DNA of 36,521 nucleotides from contig JAJZVO010000043.1 in assembly GCA_021845665.1 (NCBI GenBank), positions 1 to 36,521 on the forward strand, given 5' to 3'. The notes beneath the pieces are model-generated. The model searched no databases, was not told the DNA's origin, and saw only the letters and a list, made by a program, of their open reading frames with translations. Below, one piece after another: positions 1 through 8,571 of this stretch (position 1 is the stretch's first letter; every line of letters starts with the position of its first letter). Position numbers and translations under genes: made by a program. Source of the DNA: Bacteroidota bacterium. GTDB lineage: Bacteria; Bacteroidota; Ignavibacteria; Kryptoniales; JAKASW01.

Positions 1-35
1 GTCCCGCTGGTCTGCGACAAATTTGTGAAACTATC

Positions 36-57
36 GCCATTCATTAAAATGAACGGC
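36..57. repeat. small hairpin (first of three)
   Basis: GCC-A-TTCAT (36-44) pairs with ATGAA-C-GGC (49-57) around a TAAA loop, with one A/C mismatch. It is the first of three consecutive stem-loops in the non-coding start of the window. No function can be assigned. Confidence 0.4.
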
Positions 58-70
58 TCAAAAAGTCTCA

Positions 71-88
71 AAACCCCATTCGGGGTTT
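71..88. repeat. perfect 7-bp hairpin
   Basis: AAACCCC (71-77) and GGGGTTT (82-88) form a perfect stem with loop ATTC. No T-run follows on the plus strand, so it is not a standard terminator by itself. On the minus strand it is followed by TGAGACTTTTTGAG, so it could end a minus-strand transcript. Confidence 0.5.
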
Positions 89-91
89 CGG

Positions 92-145
92 GCACCTTCA
101 CAGGCGTCCATTTTTAATGGATGCCGAGGGTGCGTTATATTTTTG
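92..145 (+). terminator. two-tier hairpin with T-rich tail
   Basis: The inner stem 103-111/117-125 is fully paired in RNA with one G-U pair and loop TTTTA. The outer stem GCACC (92-96)/GGTGC (129-133) encloses it with an internal loop. TTATATTTTT follows at 135-144. This suits a Rho-independent terminator for a plus-strand gene ending left of the window, or a structured leader. I favour terminator. Confidence 0.45.
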
Positions 146-374
146 TCGCACACCCCGGTCCGGCATACCCGGTCTCAGTATTTGCTAAATGGATCGTGAT
201 TTTCCGGCCGCCGGGCCCAGCAAGTACCGCAAAGTACCGTCCTCCGTTTGCGTGCCCATCATGGCATGTTTCACTATTGTGTTTATGAGGCAGCAGGTAA
301 TTGTGACGATATATTTTTCCTTAAGCTGAAACCAGTTTCTGTTTTTTGCATCAAAAAATAAGAATGGAGTTGTT
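146..374. other. intergenic region upstream of the osmC-like gene
   Basis: I see no gene here. A short tandem AAGTACCG occurs twice at about 220-238. The promoter of the 375-1387 cluster should lie in this stretch, but I cannot pick out convincing -35/-10 boxes. Confidence 0.3.
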
Positions 375-830
375 ATGGCAGAGAAATCCGCGGTAGTAAG
401 ACAAGTCAGAGGAATGACATTTGCCGGGCTGACCGAGTCGGGCCACTGGGTAACAGTTGATGGGCCGCCCGAGTTTGGCGGCAGCAGCGCGGCCATCAGA
501 CCGAAGGAATTGATCCTTATATCGCTCGGCGCGTGTACCGGCAGCGACGTCGTTTCGATTCTGCAGAAGAAGCGTGTTAAGCTGGGCGGATTTGAAGTCA
601 GGCTCAAGGCCCAGGTAGCAGAAGAGCATCCCCAGGTTTATACCAAGATTCATATCGAGTACGTATTCTACGGAGAGAACCTTGCCTCTTCCGACCTCGA
701 AAGAGCGATCGATCTTTCCCAGAACAAGTATTGTCCCGTAAGTGCCATGCTGAAAAACTCCGTCGAGATTACAAATTCTTATGTGGTCCTTCCGTCTGAC
801 GATTTCCACACCATAAAAACAGGAACATAG
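375..830 (+). CDS. OsmC/Ohr family peroxiredoxin-like protein
   Basis: OsmC-family thiol protein of 151 residues, the usual length. Members reduce organic and fatty-acid hydroperoxides through two conserved cysteines. Both are visible: Cys54 in LGACTGSDV, at the start of the long central helix, and Cys120 in KYCPVSAML. The N-terminal strand region includes the typical GPPEFGGSSAAIRPKELIL segment just before Cys54. There is no signal peptide, so it should be cytoplasmic. The ATG at 375 is preceded by GGAG. Twelve bases separate its stop from the glutaredoxin gene and groES follows, so the three are probably cotranscribed as a stress cluster. Whether it is closer to OsmC, Ohr or the YhfA-like subfamily cannot be settled by eye; the KYCPVSAML form resembles the YhfA-like type. 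Confidence 0.9.
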   Translation: MAEKSAVVRQVRGMTFAGLTESGHWVTVDGPPEFGGSSAAIRPKELILISLGACTGSDVVSILQKKRVKLGGFEVRLKAQVAEEHPQVYTKIHIEYVFYGENLASSDLERAIDLSQNKYCPVSAMLKNSVEITNSYVVLPSDDFHTIKTGT

Positions 831-842
831 CGAGAAGAAGAC

Positions 843-1094
843 ATGGTTACGCCTCAACCCAAAGTGATTATTTTCACGACACCCACCTGCAGCTTTTGCA
901 GGGCAGCTAAACAATACTTCAACGAAAAGAGAGTCAGATACACCGAGATCGATGTGTCCCGTGATCAACGCGCCGCCCAGGACATGTTAAGAAGGACGGG
1001 GCAGATGGGAGTCCCTGTGATCCTTATAAACAACCGGCCGATAGTTGGATTCGATAAACCAAAAATAAACAATTTGCTCGGAATCAAAGAATAA
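843..1094 (+). CDS. glutaredoxin (NrdH/Grx-like)
   Basis: Small thioredoxin-fold oxidoreductase of 83 residues. The active site is Cys16-Ser-Phe-Cys19, directly after the first beta strand (KVIIFTTPT). The cis-proline loop is MGVPVI with Pro58, and GFD at 69-71 matches the C-terminal glutaredoxin motif. It would reduce protein disulfides or feed electrons to partners such as the OsmC-like peroxidase just upstream; that pairing is inference from adjacency. CSFC differs from the CPYC of classical glutaredoxins and the CVQC of NrdH, so the electron donor (glutathione or thioredoxin reductase) is uncertain. The gene starts 12 bases after the osmC-like stop. Confidence 0.88.
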   Translation: MVTPQPKVIIFTTPTCSFCRAAKQYFNEKRVRYTEIDVSRDQRAAQDMLRRTGQMGVPVILINNRPIVGFDKPKINNLLGIKE

Positions 1095-1111
1095 AAGAAA
1101 CAGGAGTAGAG

Positions 1112-1387
1112 ATGAAGATTCAACCTCTGGACGACAGAGTCCTTGTGGAATTTGAGGATGAAACCGAAGAGCGGACTGTGTCCGGCCTTTATATACCGGA
1201 CACGGCTAAAGAGAAACCCAGGACCGGCCTGGTCGTTGCCGTCGGTACTGACGAAGACCTGCAGTCTAAAGTGAAAGTCGGCGACAAGATCCTATTCGCA
1301 AAATACGGTGGCGAGGAAATTCAGATGGATGGGAAGGATTTCCGCATCGTCCAGCGGAGCGATATCCTGGGCGTCTTCCAGAACTAA
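1112..1387 (+). CDS. groES: co-chaperonin GroES (orphan copy)
   Basis: Ten-kilodalton chaperonin, 91 residues. The N-terminus IQPLDDRVLVE is canonical, and the mobile loop that docks on GroEL reads SGLYIPDTAKEKP at about residues 24-36. The core GLVVAVGT and VGDKILFAKYGGEEI segments follow. It should form the heptameric lid of GroEL. The odd point is that no groEL follows: the next gene is convergent on the minus strand. It starts 17 bases after the glutaredoxin stop, preceded by AGGAG, so it looks cotranscribed with the two thiol genes. The main groESL operon presumably lies elsewhere, or groEL stands alone. Confidence 0.95.
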   Translation: MKIQPLDDRVLVEFEDETEERTVSGLYIPDTAKEKPRTGLVVAVGTDEDLQSKVKVGDKILFAKYGGEEIQMDGKDFRIVQRSDILGVFQN

Positions 1388-1452
1388 CCGGCATCTTCAG
1401 GGCGCGCGGCATGGGAGTGTTGTTTGTGGTAGCGTGCAGCCGCGCGCTCGAC

Positions 1453-3282
1453 CTACCTTAACTTCAGTTTCTTAATTACGCGGATAGCTTCTCCCGTCAC
1501 CAACGACGTTGAAATGTCCTGCGGGTAGTGTTCGGTGGCATCGATGCCGCACCGTGGCAATCCGTTTACGCAGTTCGTGAATCCATGAAGAGTGAACATC
1601 TCCGTCAAGATCTCTTTCAGTTTTGCTGCTTCCTCCCTACACGAGTCCATGTAACTCCCGGATTCGGCAAGGTAGATTGCCATTAGATTGCATGCGTGCC
1701 CCGGACCGGTGTGCAATTCCCGCTTGTCGAGCGAGTCGAGCAATCTCGACGACAGATACCTCCACAGCTTCTCCTTCTGTTCGTCCGTCATCGGTGCATA
1801 GGGCAGAATGAGCGGCAGCACCATATCTGAGAGCAGTACGGTACCTTCTCCAGACCCTTTGTATCTTCCATCGGCGGTAAAAAACTCAGTAAAGTAGACT
1901 GATTCAATCTCCGCTGTAGTCTCGCTGTAAGCCGTCGACGATTCGCCTGACGATTTGGCTTCGTCTATCATCTTCAGAAGATTGTACCATAATGCGTTGA
2001 CCGATGCGTTTTCGACCACCGTTCTGTAACCTGATTCTTTGCCTCCAGATATGTCGATCAAACTCGTGCCGCGCAATCTCATCCCACCAATATTGTTCTG
2101 CATGAGAATTTCCGCAGCATCCTCGAGCATCGAAAGGTAGCGCTTCATCCAATCGGTGCTTTTGTCCTTTTCGGAAAGACGCTTGACGGCAAGCGCGAAA
2201 TACAGCGGGACTTTCGGATCGTCGTAATTAATGTGGAAGGTGTCTTCGTCTATCGTGGACGGGAAAGTGCCGCTCACCTCGTTAGCTACCAGGTCATACA
2301 GGTACTCCTGCTCGTACTTCGGTCTGTCCGACGAATAGGCTATGCCGTCCATAGAGATAAGCGAATCCTTCATTGTCAGCCCTCCGTACGGATAGCCGTC
2401 GATTATGGCGAAGCTCCGTATCGCCCGGCTTTGCGTGAGGTGGTTGTACGCGGAATCGGAAAGATTAACGAAACGCTTCGGAAGTCCGCTCGCGGCTCGC
2501 CTTTTTTCGATGGATTCAATGTGTCTTGCCTCAATTTCGAGGTAATCATATTCCGCGAGATCCCTTGTTGAAGCCGCAAAAGTGAGTCCCTTTCCAGGTT
2601 CCAACTCGGTCTCCCAGAAACCGATATTGAAAAGATCTTCCCGATCGTTGTTGTAAAGGTCGGCGTCGTGCGCGTAAATGAAGTTGTAATACCAGTGCGA
2701 CTCAGGGGAAGTCGTGTATATCTGAGATAATTTAAGATATAGCTTCGGCAAATTCAGGTCGGCGATTATCCGCACACCATCAGGCAACTCATCCACCAGA
2801 AAACCATCTCCAGCTTTCTTGAGCGTATCCTTTGACCGGAAACTTATAAGAGGAAGAAGGCGGATCGTCATCGATTTGTTTGAGCGGTTCTCGTAATGGC
2901 AGAAGACGGTGCTCGATCCCCTCGGCATAAGCACCTTCTTGACAATCTGGCTCCCCTCAAGGTCGAACGTCAACTGGGGAAAATGGTCGAAGATGAACTT
3001 CCCAAGGTATTTAAAGCCCTCCGGAAAAATCGTTCCAGGATAATGATTGGTCGAGAGCATGTAAGACTTGCCCTCTATGATCACTTCTTCGTCCAGTTTG
3101 TTTAGAAGCGTGAATCTCTTGAGAGGATGATTGGTCGAGACCGTCAGGAGAGAATGTTGTCTCCTTGTGTTCATGAAAGAGATGGTGCTGCACGCGTAGC
3201 CGCCGTCACCGTCGGTCAGAAGCCACTCCTTTGATGTGGAGAAAGCCGGATCCTTAAGCTGCTTCTGAGTATAACTGATCAT
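1453..3282 (-). CDS. glycogen-debranching-enzyme-like (GH133-type) protein with altered active-site motifs
   Basis: Full-length homologue of prokaryotic amylo-alpha-1,6-glucosidases (GDE_N beta domain, then GDE_C alpha/alpha toroid), about 609 residues. The N-terminus EWLLTDGDGGYACSTISF and NTRRQHSLL match the family (typically NTRxYHGLL). The middle WYYNFIYAHD, EDLFNIGFWE and SVNALWYNLL segments align well. Several catalytic-region motifs are changed: the usual WGRDT is TMKDS, TWMD is SLID, PVEINALWY is NASVNALWY, GTxWPW is GPGHACN, and ISE near the end is CVN. Activity is therefore doubtful. I chose the ATG at 3282; an in-frame TTG lies at 3300. Neither has a strong ribosome site. It is transcribed divergently from the TPR gene with 106 bases between the starts. 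Confidence 0.8.
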   Translation of the reverse strand: MISYTQKQLKDPAFSTSKEWLLTDGDGGYACSTISFMNTRRQHSLLTVSTNHPLKRFTLLNKLDEEVIIEGKSYMLSTNHYPGTIFPEGFKYLGKFIFDHFPQLTFDLEGSQIVKKVLMPRGSSTVFCHYENRSNKSMTIRLLPLISFRSKDTLKKAGDGFLVDELPDGVRIIADLNLPKLYLKLSQIYTTSPESHWYYNFIYAHDADLYNNDREDLFNIGFWETELEPGKGLTFAASTRDLAEYDYLEIEARHIESIEKRRAASGLPKRFVNLSDSAYNHLTQSRAIRSFAIIDGYPYGGLTMKDSLISMDGIAYSSDRPKYEQEYLYDLVANEVSGTFPSTIDEDTFHINYDDPKVPLYFALAVKRLSEKDKSTDWMKRYLSMLEDAAEILMQNNIGGMRLRGTSLIDISGGKESGYRTVVENASVNALWYNLLKMIDEAKSSGESSTAYSETTAEIESVYFTEFFTADGRYKGSGEGTVLLSDMVLPLILPYAPMTDEQKEKLWRYLSSRLLDSLDKRELHTGPGHACNLMAIYLAESGSYMDSCREEAAKLKEILTEMFTLHGFTNCVNGLPRCGIDATEHYPQDISTSLVTGEAIRVIKKLKLR

Positions 3283-3388
3283 GCTGGATAATATAAACAA
3301 ACTCTCGGCAAGTGGAAACTTGAGGGCTCTTCAAGTAGACTTAGAAGTGAGCTTGATTAACTCCTTGTTGGACTATAAATTCGTAAAA
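3283..3388. promoter_or_regulatory. divergent intergenic region
   Basis: The 106 bases separate the starts of the debranching-like gene (-) and the TPR gene (+), so both promoters should be here. A loose TTGATT (about 3353) lies some 15 bases before TATAAA, giving a weak candidate for the plus direction. The reading frame from the TPR gene stays open through this region, so a longer N-terminus from the ATG at 3281 cannot be fully excluded. Confidence 0.35.
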
Positions 3389-6300
3389 ATGAAGAACGTC
3401 CAAGCAGTCATATTTAGTATCATGGTTCTGGCCGCACCCTCCGTTTCACTGTGCCAGGTCGCAGGAGGAACGGTTGCGGAACAGCAGGACTACACCTTCG
3501 CGATGGGGCTGTACCGCGACGGGCAGTATCCCATTGCACTTCAGCAATTCAAGTCGTTCATCAATCATTATCCCGGGTCGCACCATATCGACGAGGTCAC
3601 GTTCCTCGCTGGTGAGTGTCTTCTTCAGGAACGCATGTTCGACAGTGCCTTGAGTTATTATCAGCGAGTGATGGAGCAATTTCCCGGCTCTCATTATTTC
3701 GCCCAATCAGAGCTGCGTTCCGGCGAGATATATCTCCAGTTGAAAAAGCTGGGTAAGGCCGAAAGGCTGCTGAAGAACGCGCTGGCAAATTCCGGCGACA
3801 ATAGCGTGAAGGGCGAAGCCTCCTATAAGCTGGGACAGCTTTTTGTGGCCCGGGGAGACTATAACAACGCTATAAAGTATTTCGACCTTACATATCAAGG
3901 CTATCCAAAATCAGAATTCGCGGACTACGCGATGTACGGGGCCGCATGGAGCTACGGTAAGCTTTCCCAATTTGCCGAGAGCAAGAAGGCCTTCGCAGCG
4001 TTGTTGGCCGATTACCCCAACACCAAACTCCGGGCAGATGCCGTCGAGAAGATGGGTGAGTGCGATTTCTTTCTCGCAAATTATCGCGAGGCTTCGAACG
4101 AGTTTTCAAATGCCATATCGTTGACGAAGAACAGCGAGATAGTCGAACCCTCCCTTTATTACAGAGGACGTGCCTTCATGGCGGTAGGAGAGCCCGACAG
4201 CGCCGGGATCTCGTTTGAGGAGTATCTGGATCAATTTCCATCCGGTGATCACTCGCAGGAGGTCCGCGTCCTCTACTCCACGATTCTTATCTCAGCCAGG
4301 TCCGACATACCTGAGGCGCTCCGTCTGCTGGCACAGATCAAGCCCGATGATCCTATGTATTTCAATGCAAGATTGGAAACAGCTCGCGCATACGAAGCAT
4401 CCGGAGACAGAGACTCCGCAGAGTCGACGCTGCTGCAATTGGCAAGTTCATCGAAGGCCGAAAGTCAGGTTGCACGATCTTATTTCGAGCTTGGGAAATT
4501 CTATTTTCAAAACAAATCCTACGGACAAAGTCAGGAAGCCTTTCTTCTGGCTTCCAAGTATCCAGCGCTTTATGCTGAGGCAATGAAGAACGCAGCCGTC
4601 TCGGCTGCTGCTGCAAGCGATTATGCGAATGCAAAGCTCTATTTCCTCAATGCCATCTCGAAGCTCAAAGGTGCCCAGTCCGTGAAGGCGCACTTCGATT
4701 ACGCCGCTTCTCTGTATGCGTCCCGCGATTTTGCAGGAGCGGCACAGATTTATACGACTGCGGCGGATATCGCTCCTACCGACAGCGAGAAATCGCAAGC
4801 GCTCTACATGGCTGCCGAATCATCTTACAGAGCGGGTATGTATAAGCGTGCTACGGCGGATTATCAGGAATACCTCAAGTCTTATCCCGCCGGTGATCAC
4901 GCCGAATCTGCCGCACTCGGCATCGGATACTCACTGTATTTCTCCGATCATTTTGCCGAGGCTGCGAAAACTTTCCAGAACTTTATAAACCGCTATCCCT
5001 CTTCGCCGATGCTTTCGGATGCGTACTTGAGGATGGGCGACTGTTATTATTACGCGAAGGATTTTCAAAGGGCTCTCGATATCTACAAGAGCGCGGCTTC
5101 GTCGTTTGCCGGAGACACTTCGGCGGCCTATGCGTGGTACCAAATCGGCCAGACTTATTTCCAGCTGGGTCAGTACACTCAATCGCTGAGTGCGTTCCAG
5201 TTTGTGATCGGCAAATATGCCTCGTCGTATGTCGCACCCGAAGCACGCTATGCGATCGGCTGGGTTTACTTCTCCGAGAAAGATTACACCGATGCCATAT
5301 CAAACTTCAGTAGAGTGACCGAAGACTACCCGAGCAGCGATGTCGCCGCACGAGCCATTTACAGCAAGGGCGATTCTTACTATAACTCCGGTAATTACGA
5401 AAGCGCTCTAATCAATTACAGGCAGCTCCTTGAAAAATATCCCACGAGCCAGTATGTGGACAATGCGATAGTCGGCATGCAGTACTGCCTGACAATACTT
5501 GGCCGGACGCAGGAAGCCGAGCGCGTCATAGACGATTTTGTAAAGAATCATCCGAACCTTCCCAACGTAGACAGAATCTATTACAAGAAGGTCGAGTATG
5601 CGCTGAATCAGAAACACTACCCCGAGGCGAAGCGGGATCTTCGGGAGTTCCTGGCAAAGTTCCCGCATAGCGCTCTCGTGCCCAAATCACTTTACAACCT
5701 CGGTAATGTCGAGGTCCATCTCGGTAATTCCCAGGAGGCGATTCAGGATTTCAGAAAGCTTATTTCCACTTTACCGTCCAGCGACTACACTACTGCCAGC
5801 CAGGTCAAGCTTGCCGAGATATACAGTGGCGAAACCAATTATGCCAAGGCGGAAAAACTTCTCAACGAAGCGGCCGCCGCGTCGAACGACTATGGCACTA
5901 CGGCTCAGGTCGACCTCGGGAAATTGTACCTCCAGCGAGGCGACACGCTCAGAGCGGAATCGAATCTGTCCAAGGCCGCGTTGTCGCAAACTGATTCCGT
6001 CAACGACGGAGACAAGGCCGAGGCAAAGGTTCTTCTCAGCGGAATTTACTTCGACAAAGGCCGCGTAGCGGACGCTATTTCGCTTGCCAACTCGGTCGCA
6101 AAAACGCGCGATGATATTATCGGGGCTGAAGCTCAACTCCATGTCGCCGAATACTATTGTGCCTCAGGCGACAGTTCCGACGCGGTATTGGCTTTCCTCA
6201 GGGTGAAGTATGTGTTCTCAAGTTTTCCGGACATGGTTGCAAGGTCGCAGCTCGGGCTCGCGCGGTGCCTGGTCAAGTACGGCAATATCAGCGACGCAAA

Positions 6301-6391
6301 GTCGCTCCTCGAGGAGTTCATAAAGGAGAGGAGCCCCGATGCTTTTACCAGGACTGCCAGGGAAGAATTGAATAAGCTCAATTCCCGTTAG
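3389..6391 (+). CDS. large secreted/periplasmic tetratricopeptide-repeat protein
   Basis: About 1000 residues built almost entirely of TPR-like helical hairpins of the YbgF/BamD-like kind (repeats such as YxxGxYxxALxxFxxFINxYPxS). I chose the ATG at 3389 because it starts a signal peptide (MKNVQAVIFSIMVLAAPSVS); the in-frame ATG at 3281 would put 36 unrelated residues in front. The repeats run to the C-terminus without another recognisable domain. Such solenoids scaffold envelope complexes. It is followed after 13 bases by a di-haem cytochrome and then a barrel protein, so it probably acts in the periplasm or at the outer membrane with them. The specific partner is unknown. Confidence 0.88.
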   Translation: MKNVQAVIFSIMVLAAPSVSLCQVAGGTVAEQQDYTFAMGLYRDGQYPIALQQFKSFINHYPGSHHIDEVTFLAGECLLQERMFDSALSYYQRVMEQFPGSHYFAQSELRSGEIYLQLKKLGKAERLLKNALANSGDNSVKGEASYKLGQLFVARGDYNNAIKYFDLTYQGYPKSEFADYAMYGAAWSYGKLSQFAESKKAFAALLADYPNTKLRADAVEKMGECDFFLANYREASNEFSNAISLTKNSEIVEPSLYYRGRAFMAVGEPDSAGISFEEYLDQFPSGDHSQEVRVLYSTILISARSDIPEALRLLAQIKPDDPMYFNARLETARAYEASGDRDSAESTLLQLASSSKAESQVARSYFELGKFYFQNKSYGQSQEAFLLASKYPALYAEAMKNAAVSAAAASDYANAKLYFLNAISKLKGAQSVKAHFDYAASLYASRDFAGAAQIYTTAADIAPTDSEKSQALYMAAESSYRAGMYKRATADYQEYLKSYPAGDHAESAALGIGYSLYFSDHFAEAAKTFQNFINRYPSSPMLSDAYLRMGDCYYYAKDFQRALDIYKSAASSFAGDTSAAYAWYQIGQTYFQLGQYTQSLSAFQFVIGKYASSYVAPEARYAIGWVYFSEKDYTDAISNFSRVTEDYPSSDVAARAIYSKGDSYYNSGNYESALINYRQLLEKYPTSQYVDNAIVGMQYCLTILGRTQEAERVIDDFVKNHPNLPNVDRIYYKKVEYALNQKHYPEAKRDLREFLAKFPHSALVPKSLYNLGNVEVHLGNSQEAIQDFRKLISTLPSSDYTTASQVKLAEIYSGETNYAKAEKLLNEAAAASNDYGTTAQVDLGKLYLQRGDTLRAESNLSKAALSQTDSVNDGDKAEAKVLLSGIYFDKGRVADAISLANSVAKTRDDIIGAEAQLHVAEYYCASGDSSDAVLAFLRVKYVFSSFPDMVARSQLGLARCLVKYGNISDAKSLLEEFIKERSPDAFTRTAREELNKLNSR

Positions 6392-6404
6392 GAGAAAACA
6401 TTAG

Positions 6405-6839
6405 ATGAACAAGACAGCCGTGTTTTACGGTACTCTCATTACTATAATTGTGCTCGCTCTCATTATCTCGTCGGATTTGAATAAGACTCCTGATTACAGA
6501 CCGAAATTCGCCGGCTTCGTGACGGAGCAGATACTCTCTAAGGATACTACAAACACCTACGGTCAAAACCTTCAGGTTCTGCACGGCATACATTCGAAAG
6601 AGCAACTTCTAAATGTTATGCAAGGGTTTTCCGAAGCACTTGGCGTCAAATGTGATTTCTGCCATAACACCGACGATTTTGCAAGTGATTCAAAAGCCCC
6701 AAAGCGAATGGCCAGGATCATGATTAGAATGGTGAGAAACATCGACGAGAACTATTTGAACGGTCCCCAGATCAAGAAGGTCACTTGCTTCACCTGTCAT
6801 CGCGGGCAAGCAATTCCAAAGCTGGTTGCCGAAAGGTGA
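6405..6839 (+). CDS. membrane-anchored di-haem c-type cytochrome (reaction-centre cytochrome-like family)
   Basis: 144 residues: an N-terminal hydrophobic anchor (about 7-23, TLITIIVLALIIS), then a domain with two CxxCH haem sites, CDFCH (83-87) and CFTCH (128-132). The layout HSKEQLLNVMQGFSEALGV before the first site and CFTCHRGQAIP at the end match the family named after the photosynthetic reaction-centre cytochrome subunit, which is widespread in non-phototrophic Acidobacteria and Bacteroidota. Methionines upstream of each site could be axial ligands. The start has an AGGAG site, 13 bases after the TPR stop. Its stop overlaps the GTG start of the next gene. Function in electron transfer is likely; donor and acceptor are unknown. 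Nothing else in the window suggests phototrophy. Confidence 0.88.
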   Translation: MNKTAVFYGTLITIIVLALIISSDLNKTPDYRPKFAGFVTEQILSKDTTNTYGQNLQVLHGIHSKEQLLNVMQGFSEALGVKCDFCHNTDDFASDSKAPKRMARIMIRMVRNIDENYLNGPQIKKVTCFTCHRGQAIPKLVAER

Positions 6840-8521
6840 GAGCGAAGATTTTAGCAGTAGTCGCTGTACTGTGCGCCTGCGCTGTGGGCGCGAACGCGCA
6901 GGGAATCGTAACGCCGCCGGTATCGACCTTCCAGCCCGATTCTGCTCTCCCCAGTGTCAAAGTCCCGGAATTTGTTATCACCGGTAAAACACAGGTCTCA
7001 CTTCCCAAAGCCGCCAAGCCGACGGTGAAAATTGACTCGAACTATTTCCAGGGTAAGAGAATCCGTGGCATAGAAGCCGAATTCCCGTCGAACCGTGAGA
7101 TAAGCAGGGAAATCCTGGGAGGTGCTCAGGCAAGGCCGGGACTGTTCGCACGTGCCTCAATCGGTCATTACACGACCGCGAACTATCTCCTGTCGGGAAG
7201 CGAAAGCATAAGTGGCTTCGACCTTAACGGCAGCGTGTCCGGCGACTATACTGCCGGATTCATTCCTAACACCGCCAGCAGGGGCTTCTCAGTTAGCGCC
7301 GGTCTTGCGAAGGACATCGATTCCCGCGAGATGATCAAGTCGAGCAATTCCCTGGACTTCGGCTACTCGCGATCGAGCTTCTCGCTGTATGGCGGTCCGC
7401 TGCCGACGCTTCGAAGGGAAACTTCAAAGGTCCGGTTCGGTGTGAACTCGGATATGTATCTGGGCAAGCTTCCGCTCGCATTCGGACTGGACTTTAATGA
7501 TTTTACGGTCGACGACTACTGGCATGATTCCCAGTCTTCGCTCGGCCTCATGGCCAGCACCCAGGTACAGCTTCCGTCGGGTTGGCTTGGGTTCAGAGGC
7601 AACCTCAAATTCGGCAATCACACCCTCAGCGGACCTAAAGGCGGGCTTGTTAACAATCCGGTAGTTCCGCCCGATTCGGCGGGACTGAACAGGTCCATTT
7701 ACGACCTACGCCTGGGCGGCAGCTACGGCAATTCGTTGATGCTGGGAAGCTTCACTTACTCCTTGGGACTCACCTATTACCAATTCCGCGACGACTCGTC
7801 GAGCACGGTTGCCAAAGTGTACCCTGACTTAAGGGCCGACTACAGAGTGAGCGATATCGTTTCGCTCTACGCGAGCCTCGATGGGTCCGTCAGACAGGGA
7901 AGTCTGGAAAAGTTTCTGTCCGAAGATCAATACGTGGACGGACTGTTGCCCCTTATCGATACGCAGAATAATCTCGTGATTACATTCGGAAGCAGGATTC
8001 TAGTTGCAGACGGCTTTACACTCATACCGCAGGTCGGATACAGGCGTGCGAAGAATTTGCCGCTCTTTTACTCCGATTTGACAAATGTCACCCGTTTGAC
8101 TTATTCGACTAGTGCCTCGATAACTTCCGTGTCACTTTCAGCCGAATACAACATGGAGAATTTTTCTGCAAATCTCGGCCTTGAATATCAGAATGGAACC
8201 GCCGATTCCCTTTCTTCGATACCGAACCTCCCGCCTTTCAATGCTGACCTGGGGCTCGATTACCGGTTTACGCCTCAGCTTAATGCCATAGCGCACTTCC
8301 TTTTCCTCTCATCGAGGTATTCAGACCTTGCTCTTACACGAAAGGTGAGCCCGGTCGGATTGCTTGATCTCAGGCTTTCTTATGATTTCAAGATCATGGA
8401 ACTGCCCGTCCAGGTATTTGCGGGTGGGAATAACTTACTCAATGAGAAGTACTACATATGGCAGGGATACCAGGCGTTCCCCCTGACCCTCTACGTCGGT
8501 CTGAGCAGTAGAATCTTCTGA
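6836..8521 (+). CDS. outer-membrane beta-barrel protein (TonB-receptor-barrel-like, no plug)
   Basis: About 561 residues from the GTG at 6836, which overlaps the cytochrome stop (GTGA) and directly begins a signal peptide (VRAKILAVVAVLCACAVGANA); an upstream in-frame TTG at 6785 would put 17 extra residues before it. The mature start carries VPEFVITGKT, reminiscent of the VxVTG segment of TonB-dependent receptors, but no plug domain follows. The rest is alternating beta strands, and the end (FAGGNNLLNEKYYIWQGYQ, then a terminal strand ending in Phe) resembles the last strands of TonB-receptor barrels. It is probably a pore or binding protein in the outer membrane that works with the neighbouring TPR and TonB proteins. 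The substrate is unknown. Confidence 0.75.
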   Translation: MRAKILAVVAVLCACAVGANAQGIVTPPVSTFQPDSALPSVKVPEFVITGKTQVSLPKAAKPTVKIDSNYFQGKRIRGIEAEFPSNREISREILGGAQARPGLFARASIGHYTTANYLLSGSESISGFDLNGSVSGDYTAGFIPNTASRGFSVSAGLAKDIDSREMIKSSNSLDFGYSRSSFSLYGGPLPTLRRETSKVRFGVNSDMYLGKLPLAFGLDFNDFTVDDYWHDSQSSLGLMASTQVQLPSGWLGFRGNLKFGNHTLSGPKGGLVNNPVVPPDSAGLNRSIYDLRLGGSYGNSLMLGSFTYSLGLTYYQFRDDSSSTVAKVYPDLRADYRVSDIVSLYASLDGSVRQGSLEKFLSEDQYVDGLLPLIDTQNNLVITFGSRILVADGFTLIPQVGYRRAKNLPLFYSDLTNVTRLTYSTSASITSVSLSAEYNMENFSANLGLEYQNGTADSLSSIPNLPPFNADLGLDYRFTPQLNAIAHFLFLSSRYSDLALTRKVSPVGLLDLRLSYDFKIMELPVQVFAGGNNLLNEKYYIWQGYQAFPLTLYVGLSSRIF

Positions 8522-8531
8522 GACTTGGCGC

Positions 8532-8543
8532 ACACGGCTTTTC
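8532..8543. repeat. ACACGGCTTTTC motif, copy 1
   Basis: Exact 12-base match to 11022-11033, with similar flanks (ATTTTGA here, GTTATTGA there). Both copies lie in intergenic DNA upstream of plus-strand genes. It may be a shared regulatory site or chance. Confidence 0.3.
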
Positions 8544-8571
8544 ATTTTGACCGATGTGTCGTTAAATGAGG

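Noticed and set aside
1-117. Plus-strand open frame of 38 codons at the left edge
   Set aside because: It runs through two of the three hairpins and has no recognisable motif, so I read the region as non-coding.
351-968. Long minus-strand frame opposite the osmC-like gene
   Set aside because: It is a shadow of two well-supported plus-strand genes with conserved active-site cysteines.
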